DNA from: Dehalococcoidia bacterium
Lineage (GTDB): Bacteria > Chloroflexota > Dehalococcoidia > Dehalococcoidales > Fen-1064
Direction: 5' to 3'
DNA: 8,712 nucleotides
Assembly (NCBI GenBank): GCA_011192055.1
Contig: DUES01000215.1
Span: forward strand, 1 to 8,712
The notes beneath the pieces were generated by a model. That model did not search any database. It had not been told where the DNA came from and saw only the letters and a list, made by a program, of their open reading frames with translations. Of this stretch, positions 1 to 6,110 are shown piece by piece (within the stretch, counting starts at the first letter, position 1; each line of letters starts with the position of its first letter). The translations under genes were made by a program, and so were the position numbers.

Positions 1-449
1 TCAACAACATCATGCTCGCTGAAATACTCGCGGAGCTTCTGGAATGTCTCATCAGTAACACAGTTGTCCCGTGCTACTTCATCCGTATAGCGCAGCACGG
101 TGCGTTCCTGCTCATCAAACTCGGTAGATTCCGACCACGTATCTATTTCGTTAATCTGCTTCCGGGTCAGACCGGCAGACAATCCCAGCGGCGTATGGTG
201 CAGGAACTCGTAGTCCGCTCCGGCCAGGTTACCTACCCTCAGGGTGGCCAGTTCCCGGTACTTCATGGCGACATTTTCACCCCTGAGGACCGAGCCGGCA
301 AAACGGAAGTATTCCTGTCCCATCTGCGGGCAGTTTGCCAGGAGCTTCACTACATTCAGGACTTCCTGTCCCCGCTCTTCACTCCTCCGGTACATTTCCC
401 GGAAAGACTCAGAAACCTGCTCTTTGCTCAACAAACCTACTCGTGTCAT
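1..449 (-). CDS. Carboxymuconolactone decarboxylase (AhpD-like) family protein, C-terminus cut by window edge
   Basis: Reverse-strand reading from ATG at 447-449 gives 149 codons open to the left edge. Residues about 65-110 carry the family core: RELATLRVGNLAGADYEFLHH, then a Thr-Pro-Leu-Gly-Leu-x-Ala-Gly-Leu-Thr stretch and QINEI. This is the usual 'E-L-hydrophobic-R-x-x...A-x-Y-E-x-x-x-H' pattern of CMD proteins without the CxxC pair of AhpD peroxidases, because the position is Tyr-Glu-Phe-Leu-His-His. Family members range from gamma-carboxymuconolactone decarboxylase to uncharacterised oxidoreductase-like helical proteins, so the reaction is not fixed. A GGGAGG Shine-Dalgarno lies 4 nt before the ATG. 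The gene follows the CoA-transferase gene by 55 bp on the same strand, so co-transcription is likely. The missing C-terminus lies left of base 1. Confidence 0.85.
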   Translation of the reverse strand, partial: MTRVGLLSKEQVSESFREMYRRSEERGQEVLNVVKLLANCPQMGQEYFRFAGSVLRGENVAMKYRELATLRVGNLAGADYEFLHHTPLGLSAGLTRKQINEIDTWSESTEFDEQERTVLRYTDEVARDNCVTDETFQKLREYFSEHDVV

Positions 450-504
450 TGTACCTCCCTGTTTCTTCGATATAATGTGCCCATCCGCCGGAACACTCGT
501 TATA

Positions 505-1734
505 CTAGGCTATCACACCGGCTTCCTTCAGGCGGTTAATATCGTCCCAGGTATAACCATATTCCAGCAGCACTTCCTCGGTGTGCTGGCTGAACTCCGG
601 TGCCGGCCTGCGGAATGTCGCGGGAGTCTTGCTCAGTTTCACCGGGTTGGCAATAACGTCCATTTTTCCGTATGTCGGATGGTCGATGTTTACGAACATG
701 TCGTTGGCCCTGGTCTGAGGGTCAGCGACAACCTCGAGGAAGTTCTGGTACGGACCAAAAGGAATTCCGGCCTCCTGAAGCCTGGTTTTCCATTCTTCCA
801 GCGTCCGTTTGCTGAAGGCTTCCTCCGTTATATGGCACAGGTCGCCGCAGTTCTCCGCCCGTATCTCAAAATTCGCAAATCTCGGGTCGTACTCGAGTTC
901 TTCACGCTCAATCACCTTGCAGAACTTCGACCAGTAACGGTCCTGCTGAAGCAGGCAAAGAAGTATCCACCTGCTGTCCGAAGTCTGGTACGGCAGCGTT
1001 AAAGGATTACGTGCTTCTTCACGTGATTTCACCACCCAGTCAGCCAGGTCCAGACCGGTGGTCAACGCGCTGGCAATGTAGAATGATAGCTGGTACAACC
1101 CGATATTAAACAGGGCTACATCAACCTCCTGTCCCAGTCCGGTTTTTTCACGTACGTACAGCGACGTCATGATACCGGCAAACAGGGCAAGCGCAGTGAC
1201 ATTATCCCCGATACCGCCGCCATCAACCATGGGAGGCATCCCGCGTGTGCCAAGCATGTAACCCAGCCCGGCCCGTGCCCAGTAAGACGTAGAGTCGTAG
1301 GCTGCGGTATTTGCATCCGGTCCTTTCTTCCCATATCCGGTCAGACCGGCATAGATAAGCCTTGGATTCAACTCATTTAACGTATCGTATTCCAGTCCGA
1401 ACTTTTTCCGCTCGAAAGGCCGCAGGTTGGTGGTAAATACATCTGCGGTTTTAACCAGCCGGTAGACCACTTCCCGGCCTTCATCGCGGGAGAGGTCAAG
1501 GGAAAGGCTTCGTTTGTTGCGGTTGTAGGTCTCCCAGTTGTAGTTTATATCCGATGCAGGTCCGGCACCGCCTATTCCCTGGCCGGACTGGAATACACGC
1601 CATGAGTCCCCTGTCTTCGGGTTCTCAATATGGATAACGTCCGCACCAAAATCAGCCAGGTGGCGGGCCGACATCGGTACTGCCGCCACCTGCGAAACAT
1701 CTATGACCTTGATACCTTCAAGCGCCAGCTTCAT
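505..1734 (-). CDS. Family III CoA-transferase (CaiB/BaiF type)
   Basis: The 409-residue protein is full length for the family (about 400). It opens with LEGIKVIDVSQVAAVPMSAR and LADFGADVIHIENP, the standard family III N-terminus, followed by NRNKRSLSLDL (residues 71-81), NLRPFERKKFGL and GLTGYGKKGPD (130-140). Asp147 in AAYDSTSYWARAGL aligns with the catalytic aspartate that forms the acyl anhydride and CoA intermediate in formyl-CoA transferase. GQEVDVALFN (201-210) is also conserved. These enzymes move CoA between carboxylic acids in the cytosol; the substrate pair (carnitine, oxalate/formate, bile acid, aromatic or succinate) cannot be read from sequence. The start is ATG with GGGGAGGG 5 nt upstream. 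The downstream neighbour is the CMD-like gene, which suggests a shared catabolic step on an acyl-CoA or aromatic acid. Confidence 0.93.
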   Translation of the reverse strand: MKLALEGIKVIDVSQVAAVPMSARHLADFGADVIHIENPKTGDSWRVFQSGQGIGGAGPASDINYNWETYNRNKRSLSLDLSRDEGREVVYRLVKTADVFTTNLRPFERKKFGLEYDTLNELNPRLIYAGLTGYGKKGPDANTAAYDSTSYWARAGLGYMLGTRGMPPMVDGGGIGDNVTALALFAGIMTSLYVREKTGLGQEVDVALFNIGLYQLSFYIASALTTGLDLADWVVKSREEARNPLTLPYQTSDSRWILLCLLQQDRYWSKFCKVIEREELEYDPRFANFEIRAENCGDLCHITEEAFSKRTLEEWKTRLQEAGIPFGPYQNFLEVVADPQTRANDMFVNIDHPTYGKMDVIANPVKLSKTPATFRRPAPEFSQHTEEVLLEYGYTWDDINRLKEAGVIA

Positions 1735-1844
1735 TGTACCCTCCCCAGACTTTCTTTCCGCATGATAGTCAAATCCTTATACTGACCGGAACATTCTATA
1801 TAACTTACTACTGTCTCCTTTTAGCAGGTTGGAGGAATGGCAAC

Positions 1845-1853
1845 ATAATACCA
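1845..1853 (-). promoter_or_regulatory. Possible extended -10 promoter for the CoA-transferase/CMD operon
   Basis: Read on the minus strand, this is TGGTATTAT, an extended -10 (TGn plus 5 of 6 bases of TATAAT). No good -35 is present 17 bp upstream, which would fit extended -10 dependence. It would give a leader of about 105 nt before the CoA-transferase ATG. The call rests on sequence match only; the AT-rich stretch around 1790-1805 could hold an alternative. Confidence 0.35.
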
Positions 1854-1914
1854 CATCAACGGGCACTGAAAAACAGGTTCAGCCATTAACGCAGGACTGA
1901 AGAATAAAGCTCCA

Positions 1915-1943
1915 TTGACAGTATTTCACGGCAGCGATAAGAT
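1915..1943 (+). promoter_or_regulatory. Sigma-70-type promoter of the ABC operon
   Basis: A perfect TTGACA (-35, 1915-1920) is followed by a 17-bp spacer and TAAGAT (-10, 1938-1943, 4 of 6 matches). Predicted transcription starts near 1950, placing a short leader of about 25 nt before the TTG start at 1976. It is the strongest -35 element in the window and points at the PLDc_N/ATPase/permease genes. The start estimate also argues against the ATG at 1955 as the initiation codon, because that codon would sit almost at the 5' end of the RNA without a Shine-Dalgarno. Confidence 0.65.
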
Positions 1944-1962
1944 GGATATGCAGCATGATACA

Positions 1963-1968
1963 AGGAGG
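1963..1968 (+). promoter_or_regulatory. Ribosome binding site that fixes the TTG start at 1976
   Basis: AGGAGG at 1963-1968 is followed by a 7-nt spacer and TTG at 1976-1978. The in-frame ATG at 1955 lies upstream of this site, has no purine-rich site of its own, and would place the AGGAGG inside the coding region. The TTG is therefore the better start. Confidence 0.75.
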
Positions 1969-1975
1969 CAGTACC

Positions 1976-2185
1976 TTGAATGAACTAAGTACTCTCAGAG
2001 AGATGCTTCCTTTCCTTATTCCGATAGGTATCATCGAGTTCGGGCTGCTGGCCTTCGCACTGTTCGACCTGGTCCGCAGGGAGGTTGTCAAGGGGGGAAA
2101 GAAGTGGCCGTGGGCGCTGGTCATTGTCCTGTTCGGCATTATCGGTCCCATCGTCTACCTGCTTATCGGGCGGGAGCAATATTAG
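1976..2185 (+). CDS. Small PLDc_N-domain membrane protein (YxlE-like)
   Basis: A 69-residue protein starting at TTG (see the ribosome binding site at 1963). It has two hydrophobic segments: residues about 10-28 (LPFLIPIGIIEFGLLAFAL), then FDLVRRE and a basic KGGKK loop, then WPWALVIVLFGIIGPIVYLL (about 45-64), ending in IGREQY. The aromatic/Trp second helix with G-P-x-x-Y-hydrophobic-x-x-G-R is the signature of the phospholipase D-nuclease N-terminal (PLDc_N) family, which in short proteins is only a two-helix membrane hairpin with no catalytic part. The Bacillus subtilis relative YxlE sits before ABC genes yxlF and yxlG and has been described as a negative regulator of SigY; no sigma factor is visible here. 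One base separates its stop from the ATPase start, so translation is probably coupled. Its job is inferred to be an accessory or regulator of the transporter. Confidence 0.8.
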   Translation: MNELSTLREMLPFLIPIGIIEFGLLAFALFDLVRREVVKGGKKWPWALVIVLFGIIGPIVYLLIGREQY

Positions 2186-2186
2186 C

Positions 2187-3122
2187 ATGGAAGCCATCCT
2201 CTGCCAGGGACTTACCAAGCGTTATGGTGAGATAACCGCCCTGGATAACCTCGACCTCGTTGTTGAAGAACACTCCGTATTCGGCTTCCTGGGCCCAAAC
2301 GGGGCCGGCAAGACCACCACCGTAAAACTGCTGACCGGACTGAGCACCCCCACGGCAGGCAAGGTATGGATTACGGGCAAAGAAGTTACCAGCGGCAACC
2401 CGGAATTACGTGCCGGAATCGGTTTTCTCCCTGATGTTCCCGCTTTCTGCGACTGGATGACCGGCCGGGAGTTCCTCGACTTCGTTGGCGAACTTCACCA
2501 TCTGCCGTCACGTGAAATTGCACTGCGCCGCGACGAGCAACTCGAACTGGTCGATTTGAAGGATGCAGCCCGCCGCAAAGTAGGCGGTTATTCACGGGGT
2601 ATGAAACAGCGCCTGGGTATTGCACAGGCACTGATGAACCACCCGCGTGTCCTCTTCATGGATGAGCCAACCTCCGCCCTCGACCCCGTTGGCCGACGTG
2701 ATGTACTCCGGCTGATAGAGCGTCTCAGCGAACAGACCACTATATTTATGTCCAGCCATATCCTGTCTGATATTGAACGTGTCTGCGACGTTGTCGGTAT
2801 TATTGATAAAGGCAAGCTGGTCACGCGGTCCACAATTGAAGACCTCAGGCAACGGTATACGCGTTCTGTCTTCGAGATGGAGTTCGAGGAAGATGCCGCC
2901 CCAATGATGAACATACTGGAACCGGTAAACTGGCTGGTCAGCCAGGAAATGGTGGAAGTGAATGATGTCCTGGTCTTATGCGTCCAGGTAAATAATATCA
3001 CCAGGGCAAAGCAGGAGTTACCCGGACTTGTTGCTGCCAGCGGACTTACGTTACTGCGCTATGAATTGACACTCCCCAGCCTGGAAGACATCTTCGTGGA
3101 ACTGGTGGGAGGCGGGAGTTAA
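2187..3122 (+). CDS. ABC-2 type transporter ATP-binding protein (YxlF/NatA-like)
   Basis: A 311-residue protein. The Walker A GPNGAGKT is at 36-43, the ABC signature YSRGMKQR at 135-142, Walker B RVLFMDEP at 154-161, the D-loop SALD at 163-166 and the switch His at 191 (SSHIL). The Q-loop position reads IGFLPDVP, with Asp83 in place of Gln, a variation common in ABC-2/NatA-type ATPases. After about residue 220 comes an extra C-terminal domain (about 90 residues) of the kind found in drug, antibiotic and sodium exporters of this class, ending LEDIFVELVGG. The protein would energise the permease encoded 2 bp downstream, acting as a dimer at the cytoplasmic face. The start is ATG 2187, with GGGAG about 10 nt upstream inside the preceding gene. 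The longer reading from 2085 overlaps the PLDc_N gene and adds nothing family-like. The substrate is unknown. Confidence 0.95.
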   Translation: MEAILCQGLTKRYGEITALDNLDLVVEEHSVFGFLGPNGAGKTTTVKLLTGLSTPTAGKVWITGKEVTSGNPELRAGIGFLPDVPAFCDWMTGREFLDFVGELHHLPSREIALRRDEQLELVDLKDAARRKVGGYSRGMKQRLGIAQALMNHPRVLFMDEPTSALDPVGRRDVLRLIERLSEQTTIFMSSHILSDIERVCDVVGIIDKGKLVTRSTIEDLRQRYTRSVFEMEFEEDAAPMMNILEPVNWLVSQEMVEVNDVLVLCVQVNNITRAKQELPGLVAASGLTLLRYELTLPSLEDIFVELVGGGS

Positions 3123-3124
3123 CC

Positions 3125-3880
3125 ATGACCGGACTGACAGCCATGCTCAAAAAGGAAATTAAAGAGCAGCTGAGGACACACAAGCTGCTCATCGTTACCG
3201 CTGTCTTTCTGCTGTTCGGTTTTGCTACACCACTACTGATAAAGTACATGCCGCAATTGCTGGAGGCAGCCGGAGAAGGCATCATAATACAGATGCCGGA
3301 GCCCAGTGCTGCAATGGCAATCGGGGAATATGCCGGTACAATTGTACAATTCGGTGTACTGGTAGCCGTTCTCATGCTTATGGGCGCGGTTTCCCGGGAA
3401 AGGGAAAGAGGTCTTGCTGCCATTATTCTCAGCAAGCCGGTCAGCCGGGGTGCCTATATTACGGCAAAATTCCTGGCAACCGCTTCAAGCTTCATCGTTG
3501 CGCTTGTCCTGGGCTCAGCCGCATGCTGGATATACAGCATCCTTCTTATCGGCCCGGCCAGTCTGCCCGCTTTCCTTGGTCTCAACGTACTGGCAGCGTT
3601 ATTCTTCATGTTCTGCCTTTCGGTTACGTTGCTCTGCTCAAGCATGTTCCGAAACCAGCTACTGGCAGGGGGTATTGCCCTGGCAATCCTGATTATTCAG
3701 GCACTCTTGACCCAGGTACCCGTTCTTGGTGATTATATGCCGGGTCAGTTGACCGCCTGGGGAATCGGCCTGCTTTCCGGTCCGCACCCAACGGCATGGC
3801 CTGCCGTAATAGTATGTGCAGTACTTACGGTTGCCTGCCTTGTCCTGTCACCCGCAGTACTTCGTCACAGGGAACTATAA
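3125..3880 (+). CDS. ABC-2 type transporter permease (YxlG-like)
   Basis: A 251-residue integral membrane protein with about six hydrophobic segments: near residues 21-39, 72-90, 119-142, 148-172, 179-196 and 223-244. The N-terminus (LTAMLKKEIKEQLRTHK) and the loop after helix 2 (SRERERGLAAIILSKPVSRG, 90-109) are the hallmark of ABC-2 permeases, whose usual form is 'K-E-x-x-x-G-T-L-x-x-L-L-S-K-P-V-S-R'. It begins 2 bp after the ATPase stop behind GGAGGCGGGAG, so the two form one translational unit. It would form the membrane channel of an exporter, or a membrane-remodelling ABC system, together with the upstream ATPase and the small PLDc_N protein. It ends only 16 bp from the stop of the convergent SDR gene, and I see no hairpin terminator between them. 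Confidence 0.92.
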   Translation: MTGLTAMLKKEIKEQLRTHKLLIVTAVFLLFGFATPLLIKYMPQLLEAAGEGIIIQMPEPSAAMAIGEYAGTIVQFGVLVAVLMLMGAVSRERERGLAAIILSKPVSRGAYITAKFLATASSFIVALVLGSAACWIYSILLIGPASLPAFLGLNVLAALFFMFCLSVTLLCSSMFRNQLLAGGIALAILIIQALLTQVPVLGDYMPGQLTAWGIGLLSGPHPTAWPAVIVCAVLTVACLVLSPAVLRHREL

Positions 3881-3881
3881 A

Positions 3882-3908
3882 CGTACTACCCTATCCCTAG
3901 CGTACTAC
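3882..3908. repeat. 8-bp direct repeat at the convergent gene junction
   Basis: CGTACTAC occurs at 3882-3889 and again at 3901-3908, 19 bp apart start to start. It spans the junction between the permease stop and the SDR stop. The second copy encodes the last residues of the SDR. It may be chance or the scar of a small duplication; no function can be assigned. Confidence 0.3.
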
Positions 3909-4760
3909 GAAGCCACCGTCAATATGCAATATCTGTCCGGTAATATTGCGCGCGTCATCGGAAGCAAAAAAGACCACTGCCCTGCCCATATCTTCGGCGG
4001 TTTGCTCTCTCCCGAGAGGTGCAGTTGGCTGTACAAATTTTTCCCGCCAGAACGTTTCGGGTGTCAGCCCTTCAAGGTCCACTCCGGCAAAACGCTCGGG
4101 AAGTTCTTCCCCGGACTCCTTTATTTGCTTGATACGGTCATACATGGCTGTTGCTCCCCGTTCCCATAGAGGAGTATAGACCCAGCCCGGGCAGATACAA
4201 TTAACGTTGATGTTTTCCGGGGCCAGTTCACGGGAAAGCGACCACGTAAACGAAATAACACCCGACTTAAACACCGAATAGGGCATGTTTCCGAAGTCAG
4301 GCAACCGGCCCGAGATAGAAGAGATGTTGATAATCTTGCCCTTTCGCATTTCAATCATGTACGGCACAACCGTCCGGGACATGATTATTGCAGGTTTAAG
4401 GTTTAACTCGTATGAGTCCTGCCATTCATCGTCACTGCGGTTGGTTATTCTTCCCGGGTCAGTCCGGTCCGGTACCGGTTTGGTACCACCTACATTGTTG
4501 ACCAATATGTCAATCTTTCCGAAATACTCAATCACAGCGTTGACGGCTTTTTCCACTTCGCCGGATACGGTCAACTCGGCAACAACGGGCAATGACCGGC
4601 GCCCCATTTCCCTGACCTCATCCGAGGTTTTCATGGCTTCCAGCCCGTCAATATCAAGAATAGCGATGTCCGCTCCTTCCTCAGCCAGGCAACGGACGAT
4701 ACCCTGCCCAATCCCTTTAGCACCACCGGTAACTACGGCTACTTTACCTTCAAGCTTCAA
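3897..4760 (-). CDS. Short-chain dehydrogenase/reductase (classical SDR)
   Basis: The 287-residue protein has a full classical SDR layout: cofactor loop TGGAKGIG at 11-18, acidic Asp36 after beta-2 (ILDID), which favours NAD(H) over NADP(H), NNVGG at 88-92, catalytic Asn120, Ser148 (NISSISG), Tyr161 and Lys165 (YSVFK), the CPGWVYTPL stretch after beta-6, and a GQILHIDGG C-terminus. An insert at about 205-247 enlarges the substrate-loop region and probably sets specificity. The enzyme would oxidise a secondary or primary alcohol, or reduce the carbonyl, in the cytosol. The start is TTG at 4758-4760 behind AAAGGAG. It lies 36 bp after the stop of the 437-residue hydrolase and is inferred to be the last gene of that operon, possibly oxidising the alcohol the hydrolases release. 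This parallels LinC after LinB in lindane degradation, but substrate identity is not shown. Confidence 0.93.
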   Translation of the reverse strand: MKLEGKVAVVTGGAKGIGQGIVRCLAEEGADIAILDIDGLEAMKTSDEVREMGRRSLPVVAELTVSGEVEKAVNAVIEYFGKIDILVNNVGGTKPVPDRTDPGRITNRSDDEWQDSYELNLKPAIIMSRTVVPYMIEMRKGKIINISSISGRLPDFGNMPYSVFKSGVISFTWSLSRELAPENINVNCICPGWVYTPLWERGATAMYDRIKQIKESGEELPERFAGVDLEGLTPETFWREKFVQPTAPLGREQTAEDMGRAVVFFASDDARNITGQILHIDGGFVVR

Positions 4761-4766
4761 TCGTCT

Positions 4767-4773
4767 CTCCTTT
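4767..4773 (-). promoter_or_regulatory. Ribosome binding site that fixes the TTG start of the SDR gene
   Basis: Minus-strand AAAGGAG is followed by 6 nt and TTG at 4760-4758. The protein read from this TTG begins exactly at the usual SDR N-terminus (M-K-L-E-G-K-V-A-V-V-T-G), and no upstream ATG is better placed. Confidence 0.75.
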
Positions 4774-4796
4774 ACAGTAAATCAAATACTGCATAT

Positions 4797-6110
4797 CTAA
4801 GGTGCAGGGGTCTCCAGAATCCACTCCCGGATATGTTCGGCAACCTGCTCTCCGGCATCCTCCTGGATGAAATGGCCTGCTCCCTTTACCGGCAGCGGTG
4901 GAGCGCAGTTGCGGAATATCGAGCGCAGCATGGCTTCAGCAGGTCTGGTAATGGCATCTCCCTCCGACCAGGGCAGGAGTACCGGTATGTCAAGTTTCTT
5001 CAGCACGTCGATAGCAATCCGGTTATCGTACGCTCCCGGATGGTCAGGCCGGGTGGGCACCTGGCGCGGCCAGAGCAGTGCCGCCGTCTGGTATTCTACC
5101 GACGGGAAAGGCGCCCCGTAGGCGGCTGCTTCCGCATCGCTCAATTCACGGCCCCGGACAGCCACCTTCATCATCGCTGGCAGGTCCAGTTCACGCTGCC
5201 GTTGCGAGAACCTGCGCCACTGGAGAAAAGCATCCCCCAGCCCACCGGACCCTGTAACAGTTCCCGCAGCAGCACCACCACCACCGGGCAATCCGGTGTT
5301 CATAGCGACAAGCCGGGAGAAGCGCTCAGGCATTTGCGAAACAACCCGCAGACCTACCAGGCCTCCCCAGTCCTGGCAGACCAGGGTAATTCGTTTCAGG
5401 TCAAGTTCGCGGACAAATTTCCGCATCCAGCGAACAAAGGCTTTATAACTGTAGGCGTTGTCAGCCACGGGCTTATCGGACCGGCCAAACCCTATCTGGT
5501 CCGGTACAATAACCCGGCCGACTTCTGACAGAATTGGTATCATATGCCGGTATAGATAACCCCAGGTCGGCTCCCCGTGAAGCATCAGTATCGGGTCGCC
5601 CGAGCCATCCTCCACGTAAGCCATGCGGAGTCCTTCTATCTCTAAATAGCGTGGTTCATGGGGATAACCCGGCAGACTGGCAAACCGCTCCTCCGGCGTA
5701 CGCAGCACCGAATCCTCAGGCCAGGTCACCCGCGCCCGTCCGGTCTGCTGCCGGGCAAATCCGGCCACCAGCCTGATATCAGCAGGGTCCATACCCTCTG
5801 TGACGTCTGCAACCCATACCCCGAAATCAATAAGGTCACTGTCAATTTCATGCTCCGGCGGACGTGGCTCATAACGGTCCCAGAAACCGAAGACAGTGGC
5901 CAGAGATGGTCGCCCTCTCCCGAGGTCTCCCAGTTCGAGTGCGTAGATATGGTCATGTTCCGAGCGCCAGTATACCCTGCCTGCCCGGATACCGGCCGCT
6001 TTCTCAAGTGCTCCGGCAACCTCGGGGCGGACATCCAGCTCCTGCTCGACCAGTAAAGGGTCAGCACGGAGGCAGGAAAGCTCTTCAGCGGATGGCGTAA
6101 TAAACTTCAT
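4797..6110 (-). CDS. Haloalkane dehalogenase-like alpha/beta hydrolase (HLD-I type) with an extra N-terminal domain
   Basis: A 437-residue protein in two parts. Residues about 136-437 match DhlA-type haloalkane dehalogenases: RTPEERFASLPGYP at the entry, oxyanion segment HGEPTW (178-183), nucleophile Asp247 in CQDWGG, halide-binding candidates Trp248 and Trp298, AYGAPFPS in the cap, Asp385 (SEGDAIT) and His413 (GAGHFIQED). QDWGG rather than HDWGG favours dehalogenase over epoxide hydrolase. DhlA itself is about 310 residues, so the first 135 residues are additional and match no domain I recognise; they include VYWRSEHDHIYALELGD and an acidic centre. The ATG overlaps the stop of the upstream gene (ATGA) and has GGAGG upstream, so this long start is well supported. 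An in-frame GTG at 5708-5706, with GAGG 5 nt before it, could also yield a core-only form. A Gly/Ala-rich insert sits at residues 276-290. Confidence 0.88.
   Translation of the reverse strand: MKFITPSAEELSCLRADPLLVEQELDVRPEVAGALEKAAGIRAGRVYWRSEHDHIYALELGDLGRGRPSLATVFGFWDRYEPRPPEHEIDSDLIDFGVWVADVTEGMDPADIRLVAGFARQQTGRARVTWPEDSVLRTPEERFASLPGYPHEPRYLEIEGLRMAYVEDGSGDPILMLHGEPTWGYLYRHMIPILSEVGRVIVPDQIGFGRSDKPVADNAYSYKAFVRWMRKFVRELDLKRITLVCQDWGGLVGLRVVSQMPERFSRLVAMNTGLPGGGGAAAGTVTGSGGLGDAFLQWRRFSQRQRELDLPAMMKVAVRGRELSDAEAAAYGAPFPSVEYQTAALLWPRQVPTRPDHPGAYDNRIAIDVLKKLDIPVLLPWSEGDAITRPAEAMLRSIFRNCAPPLPVKGAGHFIQEDAGEQVAEHIREWILETPAP

Noticed and set aside
12..1002. Plus-strand ORFs of 175 and 252 residues
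   Set aside because: Both are antisense to the CMD-like and CoA-transferase genes, are rich in Arg, Ser and Pro, and contain no recognisable domain.
1955..1975. ATG start for the PLDc_N protein
   Set aside because: The AGGAGG at 1963-1968 would lie inside the gene, and the predicted transcript begins only about 5 nt upstream. TTG at 1976 has ideal spacing.
2085..3122. 345-residue reading of the ABC ATPase
   Set aside because: The first 34 codons overlap the PLDc_N gene in another frame. The ABC domain begins right after ATG 2187.
4833..6100. Several long plus-strand ORFs across the dehalogenase genes
   Set aside because: They are shadows of the GC-biased codons of the minus-strand gene. 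None has a recognisable domain or a convincing ribosome site.
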